Part shown: piece by piece, positions 17,427 through 25,026 of the stretch | Layout of the letters: each line of letters opens with the position of its first letter | Numbering within the stretch: the first letter of the stretch is position 1 | Source of the DNA: CBDBIK01 sp965206145 | GTDB taxonomy: Bacteria; Pseudomonadota; Alphaproteobacteria; TMED109 | Direction of reading: 5' to 3' | Length of the DNA stretch: 64,000 nt | Assembly (NCBI GenBank): GCA_965206145.1 | Contig: CBDBIK010000009.1 | Coordinates: 372,001-436,000 of the forward strand | Position numbers and translations under genes: made by a program | Notes under the pieces: model-generated | The model's database searches: none | The model's input: only the letters and a program-made list of their open reading frames with translations | What the model was told of the DNA's origin: nothing

Positions 17427-17981
17427 ATGCCTTTCCGTTTTTCGGTTCCCATCACTTCGCTCACTTTTGCGCTGGTTTTGCCAGTGTTCGCCGGGGGAGG
17501 CGTCTTTTTGCTGTCCGGATGTGAAGGGGTAAGCAAAAAACCAGCGACATCTCCGGAGGTTCCTATCGACCGAAAGAGAAGAGAGGCCCTTGAACGTCAG
17601 GGTGTCGACGCAATTCAACTCTTCGACTTCGGTGGGGATGACGAGGACAATCAGGGCGGCGGAATGACGGTGAACCGCCATCTCTGGCACGCTTCTCTCC
17701 AGGTTCTGTCATTTCTTCCGCTCGATTCGGTCGATGCTGAAGGTGGCGTGATCATCACTGAATGGTCGACCCTTGCCGACGCGCCGGGCGAGCTTATGAA
17801 GGTTGTAGCGCGGATCCAGACGCAGGATCTTCGCATCGACGGGATCAAGGTGAAGGTCTTTCGCAGGATGCAGGACGACAGCGGAAATCTTCAGGATGTG
17901 CCGGTCGACCCGGCCACTGAAAGAGCTTTGGAGGACAGGATTCTCACGGAAGCCCGCAGGCTTTTGGTGAGCGAATCCTGA
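17427..17981 (+). CDS. DUF3576 family lipoprotein
   Basis: 184 residues from ATG 17427. A lipoprotein signal peptide with lipobox LLSGC gives a mature Cys near residue 32. After an Arg/Glu-rich linker comes the DUF3576 core: QGGGMTVNRHLWHASLQVLSFLPLDSVDAEGGVIITEWS, then IKVKVFRRMQD. The family is largely alphaproteobacterial and of unknown function; it is likely anchored in the outer membrane facing the periplasm. It lies 98 bases after the hydratase and just before tRNA-His. Confidence 0.85.
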   Translation: MPFRFSVPITSLTFALVLPVFAGGGVFLLSGCEGVSKKPATSPEVPIDRKRREALERQGVDAIQLFDFGGDDEDNQGGGMTVNRHLWHASLQVLSFLPLDSVDAEGGVIITEWSTLADAPGELMKVVARIQTQDLRIDGIKVKVFRRMQDDSGNLQDVPVDPATERALEDRILTEARRLLVSES

Positions 17982-17999
17982 CGGGGAATTTCAGTCGGC

Positions 18000-18028
18000 T
18001 TGACCGACCCTCTCCCCTTCCCTAGTGA
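18000..18028 (+). promoter_or_regulatory. putative promoter for tRNA-His
   Basis: TTGACC (18000-18005) and TAGTGA (18023-18028) are separated by 17 bases, and 13 bases separate the -10 from the tRNA. The -35 is good, the -10 poor. Confidence 0.35.
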
Positions 18029-18041
18029 ATCGGGGCACCTT

Positions 18042-18119
18042 GGCGAGTGTAGCTCAGCTGGTTAGAGCATCGGTTTGTGGTACCGGGGGTCGTGGGTTCA
18101 AGTCCCATCACTCGCCCCA
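18042..18119 (+). tRNA. tRNA-His (GTG anticodon)
   Basis: A full cloverleaf can be drawn. The 8-bp acceptor stem includes the extra 5' G typical of tRNA-His (GGCGAGTG with CACTCGCC). The D arm is GCTCAGCTGGTTAGAGC, the anticodon loop is TTGTGGT, and the T arm is GTGGG-TTCAAGT-CCCAT. CCA is encoded at 18117-18119. The 3' end overlaps the tail of the minus-strand HEYGH gene. Confidence 0.97.
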
Positions 18120-18608
18120 AGCCTCCGGCGACGGGGGACGGTCCCCCCGCTCTCGCGCCTTCTTGAGCCAGGGCATCCCCTGCTCGTTACATCCCTGCAT
18201 AAGTTCTGAGCGCTGAGCCCCTGTCCCTCCGTATTTCACGTCGGGGAGTTTGAAGCCTTCCACGTATTTCCTCGCGGCGGCGAGGATCTTTTTTCCATCC
18301 TGGATGTTCCGAAGCTCCCAGGCTGCCCAGCAATCCACTTTCAGCTCGTCACCCGTTTGCAGTGCGATGTGACCATATTCGTGCAGGAAGAAAAACCGCG
18401 TGGCACTCGGGAACCTGCGTTCGATGGCGACCACCCGCTGCAAGCAGTAATAGACCGTGCCGTCAGGCTTTGCGATGGCAATACCTCCTCTCGTGCGAGA
18501 GCAGCTTGGTTTCAGGAGGATATCGGGACGCTTCACAATATCGGACTGTGCGGCACTCGGTGAGCTAATAAGCGCTGCTGTTGCGGCGGCCGCGCCCATA
18601 ACGCCCAT
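18108..18608 (-). CDS. secreted HEYGH-motif (zinc protease-like) protein of unknown function
   Basis: 166 residues. A signal peptide (MGVMGAAAATAALISSPSAAQS) precedes a small domain whose centre reads RFFFLHEYGHIALQTGDELKVDCWAAWEL. HEYGH fits the HExxH zinc-binding motif, with Asp or Glu residues downstream as a possible third ligand. Cysteines at CSR, YYCLQ, DCW and GCN could form disulfides. The family is not recognised beyond a gluzincin-like motif. Its last codons and stop lie inside the 3' end of tRNA-His on the other strand, 12 bases shared. Confidence 0.7.
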   Translation of the reverse strand: MGVMGAAAATAALISSPSAAQSDIVKRPDILLKPSCSRTRGGIAIAKPDGTVYYCLQRVVAIERRFPSATRFFFLHEYGHIALQTGDELKVDCWAAWELRNIQDGKKILAAARKYVEGFKLPDVKYGGTGAQRSELMQGCNEQGMPWLKKARERGDRPPSPEAWGE

Positions 18609-18861
18609 AAGGAGTACAAACCTTGCTTGCGCTCGGAGCGCGTTTATCAGAGTTCGACGAGAGATCAGCGCACTCCGGCACGCCCCTTTCCGCTATCGGG
18701 CAACAGCGGCTACGCAGGGTCAATTCCATTGACAGGGTAGCGATATCTCCTGATCGGGGTACTTTCGCGCGTCCGACTATGACTGGGTTACGATGGTCAG
18801 CTCTGGGTGGTCTGAACGCTTCGCTCTCTGGCGGGCGCTTCCCTCAAAGGAGATTCTCGGC

Positions 18862-20064
18862 ATGTACGAGTTCCCCCCGCGCGTGCTGGAATTGCAAGAA
18901 CGCCTTAACGCGTTCATGGACGAGCACATTTATCCGAACGAACCTGTGATCGAGGAGGAGATTGCCTCTGGTGATCGCTGGGCACCTCTCGAGACGATCG
19001 ACAAATTGAAGGAGATCGCGAAGGAGGAGAAACTCTGGAATTTGTTTTTACCCGAGAGTGAGCACGGCCCTGGTCTTTCCAACTTCGAGTACGCACCGCT
19101 TTGCGAGATCATGGGTCGCTCCGCGCACGCGCCGGAGGTGTTCAACTGTTCCGCTCCCGACACGGGCAACATGGAGGTGCTGGCTCGTTACGGCACTGAG
19201 GAGCAGAAGAAGGAATGGCTTGAGCCTCTGCTCGAGGGAAAGATCCGCTCCGCTTTTGCCATGACCGAACCCGACGTCGCCTCTTCGGATGCGACCAACA
19301 TTGAGTGCCGGATTGAACGTGCTGGCGATGATTACGTCATCAACGGTCGCAAGTGGTGGATCACGGGTGCTCCCTCTCCGCGATGCAAGATCATGATCGT
19401 CATGGGCAAGTCCGATCCACAAAACCCTGACCGCCATCGCCAGCAATCAATGATCCTGGTGCCTCGGGATACGCCGGGCGTTACCGTGGTCCGTGCGCTT
19501 CCCGTGTTCGGCTTTGACGACGCCCCGCACGGCCATGCCGAGGTCCTGTTCGAGAATGTGCGAGTGCCGGCGAGCAACATGCTGCTCGGCGAGGGTCGTG
19601 GTTTTGAAATCGCCCAGGGACGTCTCGGGCCTGGCCGAATTCACCACTGCATGCGACTCATCGGCCTTGCGGAGCGGGCACTGGAGAAGATGTGCAAACG
19701 GACGAAGTCCCGCATCGCTTTTGGGAAGCCCATCTCCGAGCAGACCGTGACCCAGGAGCGCATTGCCGAATCACGGATTATGATCGACCAGACGCGACTC
19801 CTGGTTCTCCATACCGCATGGCGGATGGATGCCGTTGGCAACAAGGAGGCGCGCAAGGAAATCGGCATGATCAAAGTGGCTGCACCGGTCATGGCCTGCA
19901 AGATTGTTGACTGGGCGATCCAGGCGCACGGTGGTGGTGGGCTCACGACCGATTTCGGCCTGGGAGAGGCCTACGCGAACACACGTCTTCTGCGGCTTGC
20001 CGATGGACCGGATGAGGTTCACCGTAATCAGATCGCTCGCCTCGAGCTTCGGCAGTACAACTGA
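18862..20064 (+). CDS. acyl-CoA dehydrogenase, ACAD10/ACAD11-like
   Basis: 400 residues from ATG 18862, with AAGGAGA upstream at proper spacing. Motifs are AFAMTEPDVASSDATNIECRIER, DDYVINGRKWWITGAPSPRCKIMIVMGKSDP and the C-terminal QAHGGGGLTTDFGLGEAYANTRLLRLADGPDEVHRNQIARLEL, a pattern typical of the ACAD10/11 and LvaC-type group rather than short-chain enzymes. An APH-type kinase lies two genes downstream. In that group the pair converts 4-hydroxyacyl-CoA to a 3-hydroxy or ketone-forming product via a phosphorylated intermediate. Confidence 0.9.
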   Translation: MYEFPPRVLELQERLNAFMDEHIYPNEPVIEEEIASGDRWAPLETIDKLKEIAKEEKLWNLFLPESEHGPGLSNFEYAPLCEIMGRSAHAPEVFNCSAPDTGNMEVLARYGTEEQKKEWLEPLLEGKIRSAFAMTEPDVASSDATNIECRIERAGDDYVINGRKWWITGAPSPRCKIMIVMGKSDPQNPDRHRQQSMILVPRDTPGVTVVRALPVFGFDDAPHGHAEVLFENVRVPASNMLLGEGRGFEIAQGRLGPGRIHHCMRLIGLAERALEKMCKRTKSRIAFGKPISEQTVTQERIAESRIMIDQTRLLVLHTAWRMDAVGNKEARKEIGMIKVAAPVMACKIVDWAIQAHGGGGLTTDFGLGEAYANTRLLRLADGPDEVHRNQIARLELRQYN

Positions 20065-20081
20065 CGGGCTCCCAACGAGGC

Positions 20082-20729
20082 ATGCTTCGTCCGTCTTGGC
20101 TTTTCCTCGCCGCCGGCGTTGTCCTCGGCGTGGCGGCGGTGTTGGCGCACCAGTTGCTCTTCACCTTGGCCTGCACCGTCGAAGGGGAGAGCGCTTTTCG
20201 GCGCGATCTGATGGAGCGCATTCACATGCTTGCGCTCGAGCGTGCTGACAGGACGGCGAGCTTTCACGTCGCCGCGGGGAGATCTTTAGTTGAGGGCTCT
20301 TCCGTGGTGGACGTTGCGTCCCGGGAAATATCAGCCGGGGCGAGAGCCCTCGCTCGCCGCGCTGATGACTTGAATTCCCTACTGCGCAACGAAGGAGAAG
20401 CTCTCCCCAATGCTGATCGAGAACGAATAGAGATCACGATCAAAGCCGTACTCGCCAGTATCACGGAGATTGAACAGATGGCCCGCGATCTTGGCGAGGA
20501 TCCACTTTCGGTTGAGGCTTTGGAGGCAACCGATGGTGCGGCACGGGGTCTCGATAAAACGCTGGCGGCCGCACGCGAAGAAGCGGAAGGCCTGGCTCTT
20601 CGTGCCGAGGCCCGAATGCGTTCCTCGGTTCGCCAAGGAGGCTGGATTGGTATTGTATTGGGAGCGTTCGCGGGCGTGCTTGCGGGTCTCGGCATCGTGG
20701 TTGCAGTGCGCAATCGGAGAGCGGTGTGA
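20082..20729 (+). CDS. two-helix membrane protein with extracytoplasmic helical domain, unknown function
   Basis: 215 residues. One membrane helix at the N terminus (about 5-30) and one at the C terminus (about 188-208) flank a mostly helical, charged domain rich in Ala, Glu and Arg (RDLMERIHMLALERADRTASFH, ISAGARALARRADDLNSLLRNEGEALPNADRERIEI). The layout looks like a four-helix-bundle sensor of a chemoreceptor without any cytoplasmic signalling part. It lies 17 bases after the acyl-CoA dehydrogenase and overlaps the kinase start by GTGA, so it belongs to this operon. I do not recognise the family. Confidence 0.75.
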   Translation: MLRPSWLFLAAGVVLGVAAVLAHQLLFTLACTVEGESAFRRDLMERIHMLALERADRTASFHVAAGRSLVEGSSVVDVASREISAGARALARRADDLNSLLRNEGEALPNADRERIEITIKAVLASITEIEQMARDLGEDPLSVEALEATDGAARGLDKTLAAAREEAEGLALRAEARMRSSVRQGGWIGIVLGAFAGVLAGLGIVVAVRNRRAV

Positions 20730-21775
20730 ACGCTGCGCCTGAATTGGCTCCCGTCAGGGAAGCCCACCGCTTCGATGAAAAATCCCTGGAAGCTCATCTC
20801 AGGACTGCCCTCCTGGGTTTCGAAGGTCTGGATGCGATCAGCCAGTTTCACGGCGGGCAATCGAACCCGACGTTTATGATCGAGAGCGGGGAGAGGCGTT
20901 GGGTGCTCCGGAAGAAGCCGCCGGGAGAGTTGCTTCCGTCGGCGCACGCTGTCGAGCGCGAGTATCGCGTTCAGGAGGCCTTGCGAGATCACGGGGTCCC
21001 GGTTCCAGAGATGATGTTTCTCTGCGAGGACGATTCGGTTATCGGCACTCCGTTCTATGTGATGGAGCACCTCGAAGGTAGGATTTTTGAGCACCCGCTG
21101 CTGATGGAGCTTTCTCCGGCTGAGCGGACGAAGATCTTTGATTCTATGAACTGGACGCTTGTAGCTCTCCATTCGGTCGATTATCGCGCTGCCGGACTCG
21201 AGGACTTCGGTCGTTCGGGAAACTATTTCGCTCGCCAAATATCGCGCTGGACCAGGCAATGGGAGCTCAGCAAACAGCGGGACATTCCGGCGATGGATGA
21301 GCTCGTGCGCTGGCTGCCGAACAACATTCCGCCCGGTGATGAAACTTCCGTCGTGCATGGCGATTTCCGCCTTGGAAACCTGGTTTACGCCCCAGATCGT
21401 CCAGAAGTGATCGGCGTCCTGGACTGGGAACTTTCCACCTTGGGGCACCCGCTGGGCGATCTCGGCTACAACGTTTCCGGTTACTGGATTCCACACACTG
21501 TCCGTCACGGGATGGGAGGTGCAGACCTCGAAGGGCTTGGCATCCCGTCGGGGGAAGACTACGTGCGCGATTACTGCCGCCGTACGGGACGCGAGCCCCT
21601 GGATGTCCGCTTTCACGTGGTCTTTTCTATGTTCCGGTTTGCGGCCATCGTGGAGGGAGTGCTGGCACGAGGGCGCGCCGGCAACGCAAGCTCCACCAAT
21701 GCCGAGGAGGTAGGCGCACAGACAGAACCCTACGCCGAGGCTGCTTGGGAACTCGTGAAGAGAAGGTTGTCTTGA
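20726..21775 (+). CDS. APH-family phosphotransferase, ACAD10/11- or LvaA-like acyl-CoA kinase
   Basis: 349 residues of the aminoglycoside-phosphotransferase fold. The N lobe has GGQSNPTFMIESGERRWVLRKKPPG with the ATP-binding Lys. The C lobe has the catalytic HGDFRLGNLVY (His211, Asp213, Asn218) and the metal motif GVLDWELSTLGHPLGDLGY (Asp233). The RRKPPG block and LGHPLGDLGY are typical of the ACAD10/11-associated subgroup rather than of antibiotic resistance enzymes. Family knowledge indicates phosphorylation of a 4-hydroxyacyl-CoA. GTG 20726 overlaps the preceding stop. Confidence 0.87.
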   Translation: MNAAPELAPVREAHRFDEKSLEAHLRTALLGFEGLDAISQFHGGQSNPTFMIESGERRWVLRKKPPGELLPSAHAVEREYRVQEALRDHGVPVPEMMFLCEDDSVIGTPFYVMEHLEGRIFEHPLLMELSPAERTKIFDSMNWTLVALHSVDYRAAGLEDFGRSGNYFARQISRWTRQWELSKQRDIPAMDELVRWLPNNIPPGDETSVVHGDFRLGNLVYAPDRPEVIGVLDWELSTLGHPLGDLGYNVSGYWIPHTVRHGMGGADLEGLGIPSGEDYVRDYCRRTGREPLDVRFHVVFSMFRFAAIVEGVLARGRAGNASSTNAEEVGAQTEPYAEAAWELVKRRLS

Positions 21776-21867
21776 CCCGGAAGAGTTGGCGCAACCTTAA
21801 TGTTTGTGATTTGCGCACTGAGGAGCACTTTGGCCGCTCGTTAACTTGCTTTTCGGACCGTCCTTCC

Positions 21868-23412
21868 ATGATGACGACGATGTTCGCCGATTCCGTCCGC
21901 CGCCATCCCGACAGAGAGGCGATCGTGGACGGAGACGAGCGGATCAGTTATCGCGTTCTTGCCAAACGGGCAGATCAGGCGGCAGCAGGCCTTACAAACC
22001 TCGGTATTAAACCGGGCGATAGGATCGGAATCTGGTCGGGCAACCGTGGGGATGCGCTTTGCGCGGTGATGGCATGCCTCCGCCTCGGCGCCGTTGCAGT
22101 GCCGTTGGGGCACCGCCTCCAGACACCTGAGGTTGCTTACATGCTGCATGACAGCGGTGCCCGCATTCTCGTGGTTGAGGATGCGCTTGCACCCCGTGTT
22201 CCCGAATACAACACCGTGCCCTCGCTGGAGCAAGTTTTTATTCTTGGCGAGGTGACATCAGGGGGCCGTTCTTACTCGGAACTGGAAAACGAAGAAGGGG
22301 AGGTAGCGCCTCCAGGCGATGACGAGGAGGCACTCGCTTTTCTCATGTACACCTCCGGCACAACCGGAAAACCGAAGGGCGCGATGATCACCCATGTCAA
22401 TCTGGTCCACAGCGTGCTTCATTACACCTACGCCATGCGGCTCACTTTCGTCGAGCGCTCGTTGCTGGCGGTTCCGTTCACCCACATCACAGGGCTTGTC
22501 GCTCAGACTCTGACCATGCTTGGCATCGGCGGAAAGATCGTCGTGCTTCGGGAATTCAAAGCGGATGCCGCCGCCGCGCTTCTTCACGGGGAGGCGGTTA
22601 CGCATTCGGTGATGGTGCCCGCGATGTACAACCTCATTCTTCGCTTGGAGACTTTGCCTAAACTTCCAAACTTTCGCGTCGCTGCCTACGGTGGCGCCCC
22701 GGTTCCTGAGGCAATCGTCACTGAACTTGTCCAGAAATTTCCGAACGCTCAGCCGATGAATGCCTATGGCTCAACCGAGACTACATCGCCGGCGACACTC
22801 CTCCCGCCAGCGCGTGCCCGGGAGAAGCGTGCAAGCGTTGGTCTGCCCGTTCACTGTGCCGATATCAGGGTCTGCGATGAGGGCGGAGATGAACTTCCCT
22901 CCGGTAGCGAGGGGGAGATCTGCATCGGCGGGCCGATGGTGGTTCCCGGGTACTGGAATCTCGAGGAAGCTACGCGTAAGGGTTTTCGGAACGGAATGTG
23001 GCTCTCGGGCGATATTGGCCGCATGGACGAGGAGGGTTTCGTCGAGGTGCTCGACCGCAGCAAGGACATGATCAACCGCGGCGGCTACAAAATCTTTTCG
23101 GCTGAGGTGGAGAGCCTGCTCGCCGAATGCGACGGGGTTCTCGAGGCGGCGGTGGTAGCCCGTCCGTGTCCAGTTCTGGGTGAGCGTGTGCACGCGTTCG
23201 TAACGCCTGGGGAAAACATACCGACAGAAGAGGGCGTTCGGGCATTTCTCGCTGAGCGTCTGGCCGACTACAAGGTTCCTGAGAGCGTCACCTTCCTGCC
23301 CGATCCGCTCCCGCGGAACTCGAATGGAAAGATTATGAAATCGACACTGCGTGAGAAGGTGAAAGCCGCAGACAATGGGTTGAGACTCAGTCGAGGAAGA
23401 GGTCCGTCCTAA
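21868..23412 (+). CDS. acyl-CoA synthetase (AMP-forming)
   Basis: About 514 residues from ATG 21868; the open frame extends to 21745, inside the kinase gene, and no good ribosome site marks the start. Motifs are MYTSGTTGKPKGAMITH (P-loop), YGSTETTSPAT, WLSGDIGRMDEEGFVEVLDRSKDMINRGGYKIF (hinge) and NSNGKIMKSTLRE with the catalytic Lys. It should make the CoA ester that feeds the dehydrogenase/kinase pair upstream. Chain-length preference cannot be read. Its end overlaps the convergent SDR gene by 26 bases. Confidence 0.9.
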   Translation: MMTTMFADSVRRHPDREAIVDGDERISYRVLAKRADQAAAGLTNLGIKPGDRIGIWSGNRGDALCAVMACLRLGAVAVPLGHRLQTPEVAYMLHDSGARILVVEDALAPRVPEYNTVPSLEQVFILGEVTSGGRSYSELENEEGEVAPPGDDEEALAFLMYTSGTTGKPKGAMITHVNLVHSVLHYTYAMRLTFVERSLLAVPFTHITGLVAQTLTMLGIGGKIVVLREFKADAAAALLHGEAVTHSVMVPAMYNLILRLETLPKLPNFRVAAYGGAPVPEAIVTELVQKFPNAQPMNAYGSTETTSPATLLPPARAREKRASVGLPVHCADIRVCDEGGDELPSGSEGEICIGGPMVVPGYWNLEEATRKGFRNGMWLSGDIGRMDEEGFVEVLDRSKDMINRGGYKIFSAEVESLLAECDGVLEAAVVARPCPVLGERVHAFVTPGENIPTEEGVRAFLAERLADYKVPESVTFLPDPLPRNSNGKIMKSTLREKVKAADNGLRLSRGRGPS

Positions 23413-24208
23413 GCTCAGCGTCAGGGTTTACCGCGTAGGCGTCGAAGTCGGTTGTTCCTTCTTCACGGAGCACGTCCTCGTCGATAAAGGTGTGGCCTGT
23501 GCAGGAACGCGAGGGGCGCATGAAGATGGCGTAGGCGGCATCCGCCATGATTTCGGGCTTCCGGCTCTGCTGCATGACCTCCTTGCCAATCACGAACTCG
23601 ACCGCTGCCGTGGCGATGGTGGTCCGTGGCCACAGAGTGTTCGAAGCGATGCCGTCCTTGCCGAGTTCGCCTGCCATGCCAATGGCCAGCATCGACATGA
23701 CCTGCTTAGCGGCGGTGTAGGGGGCGTGGGGTGCCAGCCATTTCGCATCAAGCGCAAGCGGCGGGGAGAGCGTGAGAATGTGTGGGTTCTCGGCTTTACG
23801 AAGGTGGGGGATTGCCATTTTTGAGGCAAGGAACGTGCCGCGTGCGTTGATCTCAAACATGAGATCCCAGCGTTTGGCCGGGGTACCTTCGATGCCTTCG
23901 AGGTGAATGGCACTCGCATTGTTAACAAGGACGTCGATGCCGCCGAATGCCTCCAAGGTTTTTTCAATGCAGGCCGCTATCTGACTTTCCTCGCGAACGT
24001 CGAGAGAAACAGCAATCGCTTTGCCGCCTGCTTGTTCTACCTCTTTAGCGGCGGTGTGAATCGTTCCTGGAAGCTTGGGATGAGGTTCTTTGGTCTTACC
24101 GGTAATGACGACATTGGCACCGTTTCTGGCACACCGGAGTGCGATTGCCTTCCCGATTCCCCGGCTAGCACCAGTGATGAGGACGGTCCTGCCCGCAAGG
24201 GTGCCCAT
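23387..24208 (-). CDS. SDR family oxidoreductase, HSDL2-like
   Basis: 273 residues from ATG 24208. GASRGIGKAIALRCARNGANVVITGKTKEPHPKLPGTIHTAA is the characteristic N-terminal NADP-binding block of the HSDL2-type SDRs. NNASAIHLEGIEGTP, a catalytic YTAAK with the Ser of TLSPP, and NTLWPRTTIATAAVEF follow. The SCP2 domain of animal HSDL2 is absent. It is 7 bases downstream of the second SDR and co-transcribed with it. Probably a 3-hydroxyacyl or ketone reductase of fatty-acid metabolism. Confidence 0.87.
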   Translation of the reverse strand: MGTLAGRTVLITGASRGIGKAIALRCARNGANVVITGKTKEPHPKLPGTIHTAAKEVEQAGGKAIAVSLDVREESQIAACIEKTLEAFGGIDVLVNNASAIHLEGIEGTPAKRWDLMFEINARGTFLASKMAIPHLRKAENPHILTLSPPLALDAKWLAPHAPYTAAKQVMSMLAIGMAGELGKDGIASNTLWPRTTIATAAVEFVIGKEVMQQSRKPEIMADAAYAIFMRPSRSCTGHTFIDEDVLREEGTTDFDAYAVNPDAELRTDLFLD

Positions 24209-24215
24209 CGTTTTT

Positions 24216-24980
24216 CTAGCGTGGCGCCAGTCGGACGGATCCGTCGAGGCGAATGGTTTCACCGTTCAGCATGGTGTTTTCGTAGATGTGATGAACAAGC
24301 TTGGCGTATTCGTCAGATTGGCCGAGGCGGTGAGGGTGCAAGGTCGAAGCGATCAGGGATTCTTTCGCCTCCTCTGGTAGCCCGGCGAGCATTGGCGTCT
24401 CGAAGAGCCCTGGTGCCACCGTCACCACGCGGATTGCGTGACGGGCGAGCTCCCGGGCGGCGGGCAGCGTGAGGCCGATGACGCCTCCCTTTGATGAGGC
24501 GTAGGCAGCCTGCCCGATTTGCCCATCGGTCCCGGCGACTGAGGAGGTGTTGACGATGACCCCACGCTCCTCGCCCTTTAGTTCGTTGTTCTGCATTGAA
24601 TCTGCAGCTGCTTTCAGCAGGTTAAAAGTTCCGATTAAGTTGATTCGGATCACCCGCGCATAGTCCGCGAGTGCGAGTACTCCCTCGCGCCCCAAAATCT
24701 TGCCTGGCGTGGCCACGCCCGCGCAGTTGACGGCGAGGGTCAGCGGCCCGAAGGCATCAACGGACTCGCTTACGGCCGTCTGGACGGCTTTCTCATCGGT
24801 TACGTCGGCCTTGATCGCCAGGCAACGCTCCCCGAGCCGTTTGTTTACTGCGCCGAGGCCCTTGTCGTCGACGTCGACGATGCTCGCAAATCCGCCCGCC
24901 TGAACGACGGCTTCCGCCGTCGCCTCGCCGAGTCCGGATCCGCCGCCACTGATGATCGCGTGCACCTTGCTGAAGTCCAT
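24216..24980 (-). CDS. SDR family 3-hydroxyacyl-CoA dehydrogenase (HSD17B10-like)
   Basis: 254 residues. GGGSGLGEATAEAVVQAGG (NAD binding), VDVDDKG (acidic residue, so NAD rather than NADP), NCAGVATPGKILG, the NTSSVAGTDGQIGQAAYASSKGGVIGLTLPAAREL active site (Tyr, Lys), and PGLFETPMLAGLPEEAKESL. This pattern is that of the type II 3-hydroxyacyl-CoA dehydrogenases. It fits the acyl-CoA island and would perform the oxidation step after hydration or phosphate removal. Confidence 0.88.
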   Translation of the reverse strand: MDFSKVHAIISGGGSGLGEATAEAVVQAGGFASIVDVDDKGLGAVNKRLGERCLAIKADVTDEKAVQTAVSESVDAFGPLTLAVNCAGVATPGKILGREGVLALADYARVIRINLIGTFNLLKAAADSMQNNELKGEERGVIVNTSSVAGTDGQIGQAAYASSKGGVIGLTLPAARELARHAIRVVTVAPGLFETPMLAGLPEEAKESLIASTLHPHRLGQSDEYAKLVHHIYENTMLNGETIRLDGSVRLAPR

Positions 24981-25026
24981 GGGCTCTCTCTCGTGTTTCT
25001 CGGGTTCTGCTTTTCGAGGGGAGTGC

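Noticed and set aside
18025..18216. 63-codon plus-strand open frame
   Set aside because: It is translated tRNA-His; such frames are a known artefact.
20264..21616. 450-codon minus-strand open frame over the two-helix protein and kinase genes
   Set aside because: The plus strand has clear kinase motifs and coupled gene junctions; the minus frame matches no family and is a composition shadow.
20726..21775. Aminoglycoside resistance kinase
   Set aside because: Motif details and the adjacent ACAD10/11-like dehydrogenase fit acyl-CoA kinases, not antibiotic kinases.
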